Source: Flavobacterium sp. HJ-32-4 (GTDB taxonomy: Bacteria; Bacteroidota; Bacteroidia; Flavobacteriales; Flavobacteriaceae). Taken from it: a stretch of DNA of 64,000 bases. Positions 9,693 to 18,422 of this stretch are shown in pieces. The stretch is taken from the NCBI RefSeq assembly GCF_022532105.1, contig NZ_CP092832.1:62001-126000 (forward strand), in the 5' to 3' direction. The notes under the pieces were generated by a model. It did not search any database, was not told where the DNA came from, and saw only the letters and a program-made list of their open reading frames with translations. Positions within the stretch are counted from its first letter, which is position 1; every line of letters begins with the position of its first letter. The translations under genes were made by a program, and so were the position numbers.

Positions 9693-10459
9693 TATCTCAA
9701 TATTAGGGCTGCGACGGTAATCAAAAGTGACAGCGCCGTCAAACCAACGGTAATGTTAGGACCAACCGCTGAAGAGTTGACCTTTGTCTTATTCGGTTCC
9801 ACATAAATGACATCATTCTGTGAAAGGTAGTATAGATCGGAATTCATGAACGAGGTGTTGGTGATATCCACCTTGTGGATGGTCTTCACTCCTTCGATAT
9901 CGCGAATGATCTTAATATTTTTTCGATCCCCATAGATGGTCATATCCCCGGCCAGCGCTAAAGCTTCCGGAAGTGATATACGTTCTGAATTCACGGTAAA
10001 GGTGCCCGGACGCAATACTTCGCCCGTTACCGAAATGCGGTAATTCAGTATACGAAGGTTGATGATGGGATTGTTGACATAGCGTTTTACTTCCTGCTTC
10101 AGCTTGTCGACGGCTTCCGCTTTCGTAAGGCCTCCGAGTTTCAAGGTGCCGATAATCGGAAACTCGATCTCCCCTTTTTTGTCAACGAGATACGATTGGT
10201 ATTCAAGTAACTGTGGGTTGACATTCTGACCAGAGCCGGTGGAGAGGGCGTAGGATGCCTGAAGGTTGAAAGGAAGTGTGGCCGCGTCGTTGTCGGGTGA
10301 AAGTACCGTAATCATCAATAAGTCATCCGATTTGATTCGGGACTCATACGACGAATTCGACTCCTGGGCGCCCGCATTGTAATACACGATTTTCTCTTTT
10401 GGGGCACAAGACACACACAAGAGAAGGGCCGTGACACCCAGTATTAATCGTTTGATCAT
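9692..10459 (-). CDS. wza: Polysaccharide export outer-membrane lipoprotein, Wza-like (copy 1)
   Basis: This is the outer-membrane exporter partner of Wzc. The N-terminus is a lipoprotein signal (MIKRLILG..LLCVSC, modified Cys at 18). A Poly_export domain follows (K.DDLLMITV..., around residues 45-130), then an SLBB-type segment (SVTGEVLRPGTF) and a C-terminal hydrophobic helix (VGLTALSLLITVAALI). I use the ATG at 10459; the longer frame starts at a TTG inside the promoter -7 box. About 255 residues, the usual short Bacteroidota Wza. Confidence 0.92.
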   Translation of the reverse strand: MIKRLILGVTALLLCVSCAPKEKIVYYNAGAQESNSSYESRIKSDDLLMITVLSPDNDAATLPFNLQASYALSTGSGQNVNPQLLEYQSYLVDKKGEIEFPIIGTLKLGGLTKAEAVDKLKQEVKRYVNNPIINLRILNYRISVTGEVLRPGTFTVNSERISLPEALALAGDMTIYGDRKNIKIIRDIEGVKTIHKVDITNTSFMNSDLYYLSQNDVIYVEPNKTKVNSSAVGPNITVGLTALSLLITVAALILR

Positions 10460-10480
10460 CCTACTTTTTAATTTACTGCC

Positions 10481-10488
10481 CAAAGATA
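10481..10488 (-). promoter_or_regulatory. Possible internal promoter -7 box before wza1 (TATCTTTG)
   Basis: On the minus strand this is TATCTTTG, an exact TAnnTTTG match 21 bases upstream of the wza1 ATG, in the short gap after the PglF-like gene. No TTG -33 box is clear. It may let wza1-wzc1 be expressed apart from the long operon. Confidence 0.4.
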
Positions 10489-10492
10489 CTAT

Positions 10493-12418
10493 TTAATCCA
10501 GCATTTCGAAATAAGAGTTCATGCTTCGATATTCGGGCACGAGGGCCTTCATCCTTGACACAATCTCGGTACTTGACAAGGAAGGTGCCGTTTCTACCAA
10601 CTCCTCTATCGCGGTAACTACCGACCCCGTCGATTCCTTCTCTTCTTTCGCGATCATGATTTTCTCATGGTGGGTCGGCATGGTGAGCGCTTTGTCATTC
10701 AACAATTCCTCAAACATTTTCTCTCCCGGTCGCAAGCCAACGATCTCAATCTTGATCTCTTTACCCGGAACATATCCGGCCAAGCGGATCATTTTGTGTG
10801 CGAGATCAATAATCTTAACTGGCTTACCCATGTCAAATATGAAGATCTCGCCACCATTCCCCATGGCACCTGCTTCCAAAACCAATTGGCACGCCTCCTG
10901 GATGGTCATGAAATAACGGATGATCTCAGGGTGTGTAATCGTAAGAGGGCCACCCTTCGCGATCTGCTCGGTAAACAACGGCACGACCGAGCCATTCGAC
11001 CCTAATACGTTTCCGAATCGGGTAGTGATGAAACGCGTTGCGCGTCCGTCTCCGGCATCAGGTGTGTGGTGGAGTGCCTGCACATACTTCTCGGCGATGC
11101 GTTTGCTCGCGCCCATTACATTACTTGGGTTGACGGCCTTATCGGTGGACACCATCACGAAGCTTTCCGCACGGAACCGATAGGCCATGTCCGCGATATT
11201 CTTCGTCCCCATCACATTTACCAACACGGCCTGCGCCGGATTGTCTTCCATAAGCGGAACGTGCTTGTAGGCCGCCGCGTGGAACACCACATCGGGTTGG
11301 TGCAATTCAAAGAGTGTCGTCAACGTCGCCCTGTCGCGGATATCCGCAATCGCCGGGATAATATCGCACTGCCAATCGTTCTTGCGTATCTCTAATAATA
11401 AGTTGTGCAAAGGCGTCTCGGCCTGGTCGAGCAGCACCACCTTACGGGGTTCAAAACTCAGTACCTGGCGCACGATTTCACTTCCGATGGAACCCGCGGC
11501 GCCCGAAATAAGCACAGTCTTACCGTTCAGGTGATGCGATATAAGTTTATTATCCAACACGATTGGCGTCCGTTCCAGCAAATCCTGTATTTGGAAATTC
11601 TTGACCTTCTTGGAAATTTCTTTACTATCGGCCCAGTCGGAAATCAACGGCACGGTATAGACCTTGTAGTTGTATTCGAGACATTCGTCTACGATAGCCA
11701 GCTGCTCTTCCTTCGTAATACTCTTATCGGCAATGATGAGCGCTTCGGCCTCAATCGACCGCATGATCACCGGAATGCGCTTGCTGACATTGAGAATCGG
11801 GAGGTTCAATACGCGTTTGTAGGCGTTCTGTCCGTGTCGATCGGCAAAACCCACAATGCGGAAGCGCACCGGCTTCTCCGATTTGAGGGCATTGGCAACG
11901 GCAATCGCGTTGGCATCCGAACCATAGATCAATGCACGTATCAGTTCATCGGCACGAACTTCCGAAAAGTAGATTTCGAAGGTCTGCTTGACGACAATAC
12001 GGTAGACGAATAAGGCGCAGAAGGTAAAGATGAAATTGATGAACAGGGCGGCATTCATGAACAGCTTATGCCCTTCCAACCAATAGAAAATCTCGTTGAT
12101 GATGATAAGCGTAAACGTGTTTAGGAACAACGCCACGAAAATCTTGACGGCGTCAATGTAGGAGGAGTGTCGGATGATCCCCGAATACGTCCGGAACAAC
12201 CAGAAAAAAGCAAGGGTGGAAAACACGAAAAGAAACGCGACCACATGCCGAAGCGGGCCGTGATATGCGATCAGGCCCATTTCGCCGAGCATCTTCGACG
12301 TAACAATCGCCGAAAATATCGTGATAGACATATCGATCGCGAGGATAATCCATCGCGGCAAATAACTCAGGTTTTTGGGGATTTCGGTCGCCCTAAATCG
12401 TTTCAATAAGCGAAACAT
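10493..12418 (-). CDS. Membrane UDP-GlcNAc 4,6-dehydratase, PglF/WbpM/CapD type
   Basis: This family converts UDP-GlcNAc to UDP-4-keto-6-deoxy-GlcNAc, the first step towards QuiNAc4N/bacillosamine. The 641 residues begin with four hydrophobic helices (~22-140). A CoA-binding-like segment follows, then a SDR domain with GAAGSIGSE near 306-314 and the family's MVSTDKAVNP segment with S-T-D-K. The length matches PglF/WbpM. It lies next to the PglE-like aminotransferase, with PglC- and PglD-like genes further upstream, which supports the pathway. Substrate is inferred from family and context. Confidence 0.92.
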   Translation of the reverse strand: MFRLLKRFRATEIPKNLSYLPRWIILAIDMSITIFSAIVTSKMLGEMGLIAYHGPLRHVVAFLFVFSTLAFFWLFRTYSGIIRHSSYIDAVKIFVALFLNTFTLIIINEIFYWLEGHKLFMNAALFINFIFTFCALFVYRIVVKQTFEIYFSEVRADELIRALIYGSDANAIAVANALKSEKPVRFRIVGFADRHGQNAYKRVLNLPILNVSKRIPVIMRSIEAEALIIADKSITKEEQLAIVDECLEYNYKVYTVPLISDWADSKEISKKVKNFQIQDLLERTPIVLDNKLISHHLNGKTVLISGAAGSIGSEIVRQVLSFEPRKVVLLDQAETPLHNLLLEIRKNDWQCDIIPAIADIRDRATLTTLFELHQPDVVFHAAAYKHVPLMEDNPAQAVLVNVMGTKNIADMAYRFRAESFVMVSTDKAVNPSNVMGASKRIAEKYVQALHHTPDAGDGRATRFITTRFGNVLGSNGSVVPLFTEQIAKGGPLTITHPEIIRYFMTIQEACQLVLEAGAMGNGGEIFIFDMGKPVKIIDLAHKMIRLAGYVPGKEIKIEIVGLRPGEKMFEELLNDKALTMPTHHEKIMIAKEEKESTGSVVTAIEELVETAPSLSSTEIVSRMKALVPEYRSMNSYFEMLD

Positions 12419-12467
12419 ATGTGTTTTTTTTGCCTTACTATTCTGGCACGGTTAAGTTGCTATTTCA

Positions 12468-12475
12468 CAAAAATA
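12468..12475 (-). promoter_or_regulatory. Possible internal promoter -7 box (TATTTTTG)
   Basis: On the minus strand this is TATTTTTG in the 82-base gap between the PglE-like and PglF-like genes, one of the larger gaps in an otherwise tight operon. It lies 50 bases upstream of the ATG at 12418. No -33 TTG is obvious. Confidence 0.4.
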
Positions 12476-12500
12476 ACGTAAAAATCCGTTTATTCTCTAT

Positions 12501-13652
12501 TTAATGTGACAACTGTAGGCCCAGAGCTGCTAAAGCCGCTACAATGCGTTCCTTCTCGAATTCCCCCAAATTCGAACCCGAAGGCAGGCACAATCCGTTT
12601 TCGAAGAGGGATTCGCTTACGCTTCCTCCGTACGCCGGGCAGGATGCAAAGACGGGCTGCAGGTGCATCGGCTTCCAGAGCGGCCTTGTTTCAATGTCGA
12701 GGTCGGCCAGCGACAACCGGATGCTCTCGCGATCCAACCCACCTGTTTTCGAAGGGTCCACCAGGATGGACGTAAGCCAGAAATTGGAAAAGAAATCACC
12801 GTCGGGCTCCGTTTGCATCGAGATACCCGCCTGGTCTTCGAAGAGTGAACGATAGAAAGCATTCATCCCTCTACGGGCCTGCACACGGTCGTCGACCACT
12901 TCCATCTGTCCGCGACCGATGCCCGCACAGATATTACTCATCCGGTAATTATACCCGATTTCACTGTGTTGGTAATGCGGTGCGTCATCACGTGCCTGCG
13001 TAGAGAGAAATACAACTTTATTTTTATCTGCCATCGAGCGCGTCACGAGCGCGCCACCACCCGATGTGGTAATGATTTTATTGCCATTGAAGGAAAGCGC
13101 AGCGAAATGCCCGAACGTGCCACATGCGCGGTCTTTATAACGACTGCCAAGTGCTTCTGCGGCATCCTCCACTACGGGAATGTCATACTCATTCGCGACC
13201 GCCATGATTTCATCCATCTTGCATGGCATTCCATAAAGGTGCACCGGAATAATGGCTTTCGGTTTCTTGCCTTTGGCCATCCGGTCCATAATCGCTTCCC
13301 TGAGCAGCTCCGGATCCATGTTCCAGGTATCTTCTTCACTGTCTACAAAGACGGGCGTAGCGCCTAAGTACGCAATGGGGTTCGCCGAAGCCGAAAACGT
13401 GAAGCTTTGGCAGATGACCTCATCGCCGGCACCCACGCCCAACATCACCAGGGCAAGATGCAGTGCCGCCGTGCCCGAACTCAGTGCCGCTACCTCAATA
13501 TCGGCTGAAAGATACTGTTTAAGGTCTTGCTCAAAACCCGATACGTTCGGGCCCAGTGGAGCGACCCAATTGGAGGCAAAAGCCTCGTTCACAAAACGCT
13601 GCTCACTTCCACCCATGTGGGGAGATGACAGCCAAATCTTAGAATTGCTCAT
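12501..13652 (-). CDS. PLP-dependent sugar aminotransferase, PglE/DegT family
   Basis: The enzyme is predicted to aminate C4 of UDP-4-keto-6-deoxy-GlcNAc, giving UDP-QuiNAc4N. The 383 residues fit the DegT/DnrJ/EryC1/StrS family. Visible features are the SSGTAALHLAL cofactor loop near 58-68, the VEDAAEALGS motif near 161-170 and the PLP-binding lysine in SFNGNK (Lys192). It lies directly upstream of the PglF-like dehydratase and downstream of the PglC-like transferase 2. PglE is the closest role by context; other 4-aminotransferases of the family cannot be excluded. Confidence 0.92.
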   Translation of the reverse strand: MSNSKIWLSSPHMGGSEQRFVNEAFASNWVAPLGPNVSGFEQDLKQYLSADIEVAALSSGTAALHLALVMLGVGAGDEVICQSFTFSASANPIAYLGATPVFVDSEEDTWNMDPELLREAIMDRMAKGKKPKAIIPVHLYGMPCKMDEIMAVANEYDIPVVEDAAEALGSRYKDRACGTFGHFAALSFNGNKIITTSGGGALVTRSMADKNKVVFLSTQARDDAPHYQHSEIGYNYRMSNICAGIGRGQMEVVDDRVQARRGMNAFYRSLFEDQAGISMQTEPDGDFFSNFWLTSILVDPSKTGGLDRESIRLSLADLDIETRPLWKPMHLQPVFASCPAYGGSVSESLFENGLCLPSGSNLGEFEKERIVAALAALGLQLSH

Positions 13653-13675
13653 GTTCGCAGTTTGAGATGGTCAAA

Positions 13676-14308
13676 TTAAGAAATCGAATCGGATTTTTGC
13701 CTATTCCAGCCAAATAAATGCCCGGTATACTGAAACAATACCGAAATATAGCGCCCTACAGAAAACGCCTGCACCAGTTCGATATCCATCTGGCATTTTA
13801 CAGGCACCAGGTAGTCTTCATAAAAAGCCGTGGGATTCGCTTGTTGGTCGAGTATTTCCTCTTCATTGCCAAATTGTATGGCGGCGGGACTCAAAAGCCC
13901 GGGTTTTTCTTTCAGGATATCCTCGTAATAGATACGGAAACGTTCGGCGTAATAGGGGACTTGCGGCCTTGAGCCCACCAGCGACATATCGCCTACGAGG
14001 ATGTTCACGAACTGGGGCAGTTCATCGAGTTTGTACTTCCGCAGGAAATAACCGGGTCGCGTGATACGTTCATCGTGAAGTCCACGGGTCAAACCACTGG
14101 CATCTTCCGAATTCGGCTTCATCGTCCGGAATTTGTAAATCCGAAACGGACGGAAACCCCGACCGGAACGCACTTGCGAGAAAAAAACCGGGGATCCATG
14201 AAGCAGAAAAAGGACCGGAATGGCAACGAGAAAAAAGGGCGCTAACAATACCAACGCGGTCAGCGAGAAGCCGATGTCCAATAGCCGTATAATGCCGCGT
14301 ACGATCAT
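13676..14308 (-). CDS. PglC/WcaJ-type sugar-1-phosphate transferase (second copy)
   Basis: Members move a sugar 1-phosphate from a UDP-sugar to undecaprenyl phosphate. The 210 residues have one N-terminal re-entrant/membrane segment (~10-38), the basic FRIYKFRTM motif near 56-64, the KLDELPQF segment and GDMSLVGSRPQ. These are the hallmark of the small monotopic phosphoglycosyl transferases. This is one of two such genes in the locus (the other is at 21087). The C-terminus (QFGNEEEILDQQANP...) is unlike PglC and resembles transferases that act late in Bacteroidota clusters. Its stop overlaps the MBL gene start region by 4 bases on the upstream side. Confidence 0.88.
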   Translation of the reverse strand: MIVRGIIRLLDIGFSLTALVLLAPFFLVAIPVLFLLHGSPVFFSQVRSGRGFRPFRIYKFRTMKPNSEDASGLTRGLHDERITRPGYFLRKYKLDELPQFVNILVGDMSLVGSRPQVPYYAERFRIYYEDILKEKPGLLSPAAIQFGNEEEILDQQANPTAFYEDYLVPVKCQMDIELVQAFSVGRYISVLFQYTGHLFGWNRQKSDSIS

Positions 14309-14925
14309 AAGACCCAGTGTGAAAAATCAGTGAACGGAAAAGGACTGCCGTGTCCGGGAAAAATGGTCATTCCGGGCTTCAATACGCCCTCCAATTTTGC
14401 GAGCGACCGGACATAATCCGTTTTACTACTATGGGGAAAGGAGAGCGGCGTGCGTTTCCCTTCCAGCAACGTATCGCCTGAGAAGAAAAGGGTGTTAGAG
14501 TGGAAGCAAATCCCCCCGGGACTGTGACCGGGTGTCGTGGTAAAAACAAACTCACGCCCGCCAATCTCCATCTGTGCGCCGTCGTGTATGTCTACATGGT
14601 CGACCTCAACCGTGAAGGTTTCGACCTCCTCCATATAATGTGAAAAGTTCTGCCGGCTGTCTGCCATATTCTGTGCGCATTTGCTGCTGCAGTAGACAGT
14701 CGGCCCGTATCGCTCCAACACAGCCGCAAGGCCCATGCAATGATCCGAATGTTCGTGCGTAATTATCGCGGCCACCAGACGCCGTTGTTGCGAAGTAAGC
14801 CACTGCTCGAGTAATTGCGGATTAAAATTACCCACATCTACAATCAGCGCCTGGTCCTTTTCCAGAGGAACCACAAAACTGTTGGCGTTCCGGTGTGGAC
14901 TGACGATTTGATGTGGTGTCCCCAA
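14305..14925 (-). CDS. Metallo-beta-lactamase-fold hydrolase, possible thioesterase
   Basis: The 206-residue product carries the MBL metal motif HEHSDH (residues 57-62), a later TTPGHSPGG, FSGDTLL and FPGHGSPF. These give the usual set of His/Asp ligands for two metals. Known members include glyoxalase II-like hydrolases and PqsE-like thioesterases. It is sandwiched between an AMP-forming ligase and a sugar transferase in the acyl cassette, so a thioesterase acting on an acyl-ACP or acyl-CoA is a reasonable inference, not shown by sequence. It overlaps the next gene by 4 bases. Confidence 0.85.
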   Translation of the reverse strand: MGTPHQIVSPHRNANSFVVPLEKDQALIVDVGNFNPQLLEQWLTSQQRRLVAAIITHEHSDHCMGLAAVLERYGPTVYCSSKCAQNMADSRQNFSHYMEEVETFTVEVDHVDIHDGAQMEIGGREFVFTTTPGHSPGGICFHSNTLFFSGDTLLEGKRTPLSFPHSSKTDYVRSLAKLEGVLKPGMTIFPGHGSPFPFTDFSHWVL

Positions 14926-14926
14926 T

Positions 14927-16312
14927 TTACTGATATAAGGTTTTACCGGCCTGGTTTCGTTTGATTTCGTCGACCACCACGACTTCGAACGCGCGGTGGA
15001 AAAGTCCGGTTTTGGTCACCATGAAATCAAGCACTTCTTTCTGGATATCGGGATTGGTTACATGGATGCGCATTTGCTGGTCATTACCGGTGCACATACA
15101 ATCGGTATCGAACGCGCCCCGTACCAGTTGCTCGGTTTCATCCAGACTGACACGCGTGCCGTATAATTTGAGGAAGCGGCTCAACCGGCCTGTAATGTAA
15201 TAACATCCGTCTGCATCGCGACGGGCGATGTCTCCGGTCGGAAGGACGCCTTTCCGTTCATCTCCCAATGTAAGATCGGAACGGTTATAGGCATAACCCA
15301 TGGTCACATTGGGCCCTTCATACACCATTTCGCCTGGCGTATCCGGCGTCTCGATTTCATTTCCCTGCTCGTCCAGAAGCCGCAGCGTACCTTCCGGAAT
15401 AGCCCGTCCGATACTGCCGGTTTTTACGGTCGCCAGTTCGGGTGGCAGGAAGGCCATACGCGCTGTTCCTTCGGTCTGTCCATAGGTCGCGATAAAACGC
15501 TTATTATGCTGGACGGCAAAAGCGGCATAGTCCTGGAACAACGTTTCATTGAGTTTGCCCCCACCCTGTGCCAACAACTCCAGATCGGGTAAATCCATAC
15601 GGAAGAAGCGCAGTTTCGAAAGGATCTCAAAACTGTAGGGAACTCCCGTAAAACTGGTGGCGCGATGGGTTTTAATGAACTGCCAGAAACCGCCGTCGGT
15701 AAGGCTTTGGTCGGTCAGCAATACGGTAGCGCCGGCGTGTAAATGGCTGGTGATGACCGACAAGCCCATGGTGTAATGCATCGGCAAGGCCGCAATGGCC
15801 CGGTCAGATGGTTTGAGCCCGAAGAAAGCCGCTACATTGCGCGCACTGGCTTCCAGGTTATCGTAGCTGTGACGCACAAGCTTCGGACTGCCGGTTGAAC
15901 CGGAGGTCGGCAACAAAAGCGCCAGGTTTTGGTGCAGCGGCGTAGGGCCAAAAGGCGTTTTGAAAAGGTGGAAACCCTGATAGGAAAGAACCGAAGGAAG
16001 GGGATTTTCTCCCGGCGTCTCTTCGGCCCAGATGTAAGCGGGCTGATACTCGTCATAGAGTCGTTCCAGCAGTTCCGGATCGGTATCGGCTGCCAGTAAA
16101 ACCGGCACAGCACCCGATAGCGCCGATGCTACAAAACCTGAGAAAGCGCCTACTGTATTTTTGGATAGGATGAAAAGCAGCGCACGGGGTTCGATCGCGT
16201 TTTCGAAATCGACCGAAAACCGCCGCAGTTTGTCATAGGTGCACGTCGCGCCGTGGGCATCAATAGCCGCTACGTGATTACCCGGATGTGTGTCGAGTCG
16301 GAAAAGTGCCAT
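14927..16312 (-). CDS. AMP-forming acyl-CoA/ACP synthetase (ANL family)
   Basis: The 461-residue enzyme of the adenylate-forming family has the P-loop motif LLLPTSGSTGSPK (~132-144), the ATYGQTEG motif, and the hinge-region PTGDIARRDADG...GRLSRFLKLYG. It should activate a carboxylic acid as an acyl-adenylate and load it on CoA or ACP. It overlaps the SDR start by one base and lies two bases from the MBL gene. With the two ACPs nearby, loading an acyl starter on ACP for the KAS III pair is likely. It is shorter than typical acyl-CoA ligases (500+). Confidence 0.9.
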   Translation of the reverse strand: MALFRLDTHPGNHVAAIDAHGATCTYDKLRRFSVDFENAIEPRALLFILSKNTVGAFSGFVASALSGAVPVLLAADTDPELLERLYDEYQPAYIWAEETPGENPLPSVLSYQGFHLFKTPFGPTPLHQNLALLLPTSGSTGSPKLVRHSYDNLEASARNVAAFFGLKPSDRAIAALPMHYTMGLSVITSHLHAGATVLLTDQSLTDGGFWQFIKTHRATSFTGVPYSFEILSKLRFFRMDLPDLELLAQGGGKLNETLFQDYAAFAVQHNKRFIATYGQTEGTARMAFLPPELATVKTGSIGRAIPEGTLRLLDEQGNEIETPDTPGEMVYEGPNVTMGYAYNRSDLTLGDERKGVLPTGDIARRDADGCYYITGRLSRFLKLYGTRVSLDETEQLVRGAFDTDCMCTGNDQQMRIHVTNPDIQKEVLDFMVTKTGLFHRAFEVVVVDEIKRNQAGKTLYQ

Positions 16313-17043
16313 CAGATAACTGTGCTGCCGTTTACGCCTATTATTTCTCCCGTTACATAACTTGAAAGGTCAGACGCCAGAAAAACGCAGGTGTTCGCGA
16401 TTTCCTCCGGGGTCGCCAGGCGCCCCATGCCTACCTGCTGTATCCTGTCGCTGAAATTCTTTTCGAATACTTCGGTGAACCGTTCGGTGCCTACCATACC
16501 TGGCGCTACCGCATTGACCCGTATATTTTGGGCCGCGAATTCCTTGGCAGCCGACTTGGTAGCGGCAATCACCGCTCCTTTTGTAGCGGCATATGACAAT
16601 TGCCCTTTTGCGCCCTTATCCCCTACGATACTCGCCATGTTGATGATGGAACCGGACTGTTGGCGTGTCATCAGACGTGTGGCCAATTGCATCAACTGGA
16701 TGGTACCCACCACGTTTACTTCAAACATTTGCCGGAACGTATCCATGTTGACCATGCCGAGCATTTCATAGGTGACCATGCCAGCGTTGTTGACCAATAC
16801 ATCGAGGCGTTGTTGCTCCGACTTGATCTTCATGACGGCTTCTTTGGCCCCCTGGGCATCGGTTACGTCGAAATACAGTGGGTGTAGGTTGGGATGGTTC
16901 GAAACCAGTTCATCCAGCGAACCTTCGGCTCGGGCATTGGCGTATACAATCGCTCCTTCCGCTGCAAAGCGACCGGCGATAGCACGACCGATTCCTTTAT
17001 TGGCACCGGTTACGAGGCATACCTTATTATCCAGCAATCCCAT
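16312..17043 (-). CDS. SDR oxidoreductase, FabG-like ketoreductase
   Basis: The 243-residue classical short-chain dehydrogenase has the NAD(P) motif TGANKGIGRA (~12-21), NNAG, and the catalytic Ser...Tyr-x-x-x-Lys (SYAATKG). It ends in the VTGEIIGVNGS signature of FabG-like 3-oxoacyl-ACP reductases. It overlaps the downstream ligase and upstream ACP genes by one base each, so translation is likely coupled. It is probably one of two ketoreductases that reduce beta-keto acyl-ACP intermediates in the acyl cassette. Confidence 0.9.
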   Translation of the reverse strand: MGLLDNKVCLVTGANKGIGRAIAGRFAAEGAIVYANARAEGSLDELVSNHPNLHPLYFDVTDAQGAKEAVMKIKSEQQRLDVLVNNAGMVTYEMLGMVNMDTFRQMFEVNVVGTIQLMQLATRLMTRQQSGSIINMASIVGDKGAKGQLSYAATKGAVIAATKSAAKEFAAQNIRVNAVAPGMVGTERFTEVFEKNFSDRIQQVGMGRLATPEEIANTCVFLASDLSSYVTGEIIGVNGSTVI

Positions 17044-17282
17044 CAGATGGCAACGCCGTATTTGGCGACAATCGTCTTCCCTTCTTCAAATGATTTGAAG
17101 TTAAGGATGTCTTCGGTGTCCAACATTATATCGAACGTATCCTCCATTTCCGTCACCAGGCTCAATTGCGTGATGGAATCCCAGGTATCAACGGATGACG
17201 AGGTAAATTCAGGCCCCACCTGGGCAGGGTCTACGTTAAAAACAGTAACAAATGCGCCTACGTACTTTTCTAAATTGCTCAT
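17043..17282 (-). CDS. Acyl carrier protein (cassette copy A)
   Basis: The 79-residue acidic helical protein has the phosphopantetheine attachment motif DTWDSI (Ser36). I chose ATG 17282 (MSNLEKYVGAFV...); the longer frame would add 39 residues that do not look like ACP and that overlap the KAS III coding end. This dedicated ACP lies in a tight operon with KAS III, SDR and AMP ligase genes, so it is probably the carrier for a polysaccharide-decorating acyl group rather than for bulk fatty-acid synthesis. Confidence 0.9.
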   Translation of the reverse strand: MSNLEKYVGAFVTVFNVDPAQVGPEFTSSSVDTWDSITQLSLVTEMEDTFDIMLDTEDILNFKSFEEGKTIVAKYGVAI

Positions 17283-17328
17283 AATTGTGGATATAACGGC
17301 TACAAAAATACGTCTTTTGGATCGAACA

Positions 17329-18411
17329 TCACGCCAATAACTGCGCTTCGGTTGCAAACGCATCGGTAATATGAAGCGGCAATATGACGTCGGTATCAAT
17401 GGTCACGTCGGCGCAGGCCCATGACAAACCCGCCCCAAAACCGGCCATCAGCGTACGTATCGACCGCCCGGATTCGGTTCCGAAATGATCGGCCAGCACC
17501 AATGGAACGGAGTTACTCGAGTTGTTGCCAAACCGGTCAAGGGAAACCGGTATTTTCTCGAATGGGAGCTTCACCTTACGCGATATCTGTTTCAGGATGT
17601 ACATATTGGCCTGGTGCAGCGTGAAATAATCGTAGGTATCTGGTTGCGTCTGGGTTTCATTGAGGAAGTCCTGCAGCAACTGTGGTACGTCTTTTATGGA
17701 AAAGCCAAATACCTCCATACCCTTCATGTGGGTATCGAAATCGGATCGTTTGATACCGTCGGTCCACTCGACCCGCTCGGTTGGTGACTCGACATTTCGG
17801 TAGGCGCCGGACGGAGTGATGATGCTTTTGAAGCGCGAACCATCGCTGCGCATCCCGATCGAAATCGGTGGTGCCCCCACCTGTTTTTCGAGCACGACCG
17901 CCGAACCACTGTCGCCGAACAGCATTACCATGGTGCGGTCTTCAGGTGCTAGGGTCTTGATAGACGTGTCTGCAGTGATCAGGAGGGCTTTTTTCGCGTC
18001 CGACGCCTGCAGCATCGATAATGTCGTCTGGAGGCCGTAAACGAAGCCAGAGCAAGCCAGGTTGATATCAAAACAGGAACAGGAGGCCGGAAGTCCCAAT
18101 CGTTTGTGCAACAGGAAAGCCGTAGAAGGCGAACGATAATCGGGTTTTTGGCTGACAAAAACCAACATGCCGATTTCGGATGGGTCGATGTCGGACTTTG
18201 AGAAGAGGTTGTGCGCGGCTTCATATCCTAAATCAGACGCTGTCTGTTCGGGAACGGCCCGGCATACGCTCGACACACCCGTCATTTCCGTAAACTTCGC
18301 GACTACGTCTGCGCCGAATGCATCGTGATAATTCTCGACGCCATACCGCTTGCTGGGCACCGCTACCGATACGCCTGCAACCCGGATATCCTTAAAATTT
18401 CCCAGTACCAT
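17329..18411 (-). CDS. 3-oxoacyl-ACP synthase III, catalytically complete
   Basis: The 360-residue FabH-like thiolase-fold enzyme keeps the whole catalytic triad: Cys120 in NLACSGF, His266 in LHQANM and Asn296 in FGNNSS. It should make a C-C bond between an acyl starter and malonyl-ACP, or transfer an acyl group. The next gene upstream is a KAS III homologue without those residues, so the two probably form a heterodimer. It is unlikely to be the housekeeping FabH because of its setting among sugar genes and dedicated ACPs. Confidence 0.92.
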   Translation of the reverse strand: MVLGNFKDIRVAGVSVAVPSKRYGVENYHDAFGADVVAKFTEMTGVSSVCRAVPEQTASDLGYEAAHNLFSKSDIDPSEIGMLVFVSQKPDYRSPSTAFLLHKRLGLPASCSCFDINLACSGFVYGLQTTLSMLQASDAKKALLITADTSIKTLAPEDRTMVMLFGDSGSAVVLEKQVGAPPISIGMRSDGSRFKSIITPSGAYRNVESPTERVEWTDGIKRSDFDTHMKGMEVFGFSIKDVPQLLQDFLNETQTQPDTYDYFTLHQANMYILKQISRKVKLPFEKIPVSLDRFGNNSSNSVPLVLADHFGTESGRSIRTLMAGFGAGLSWACADVTIDTDVILPLHITDAFATEAQLLA

Positions 18412-18422
18412 AGTCTCTTTTT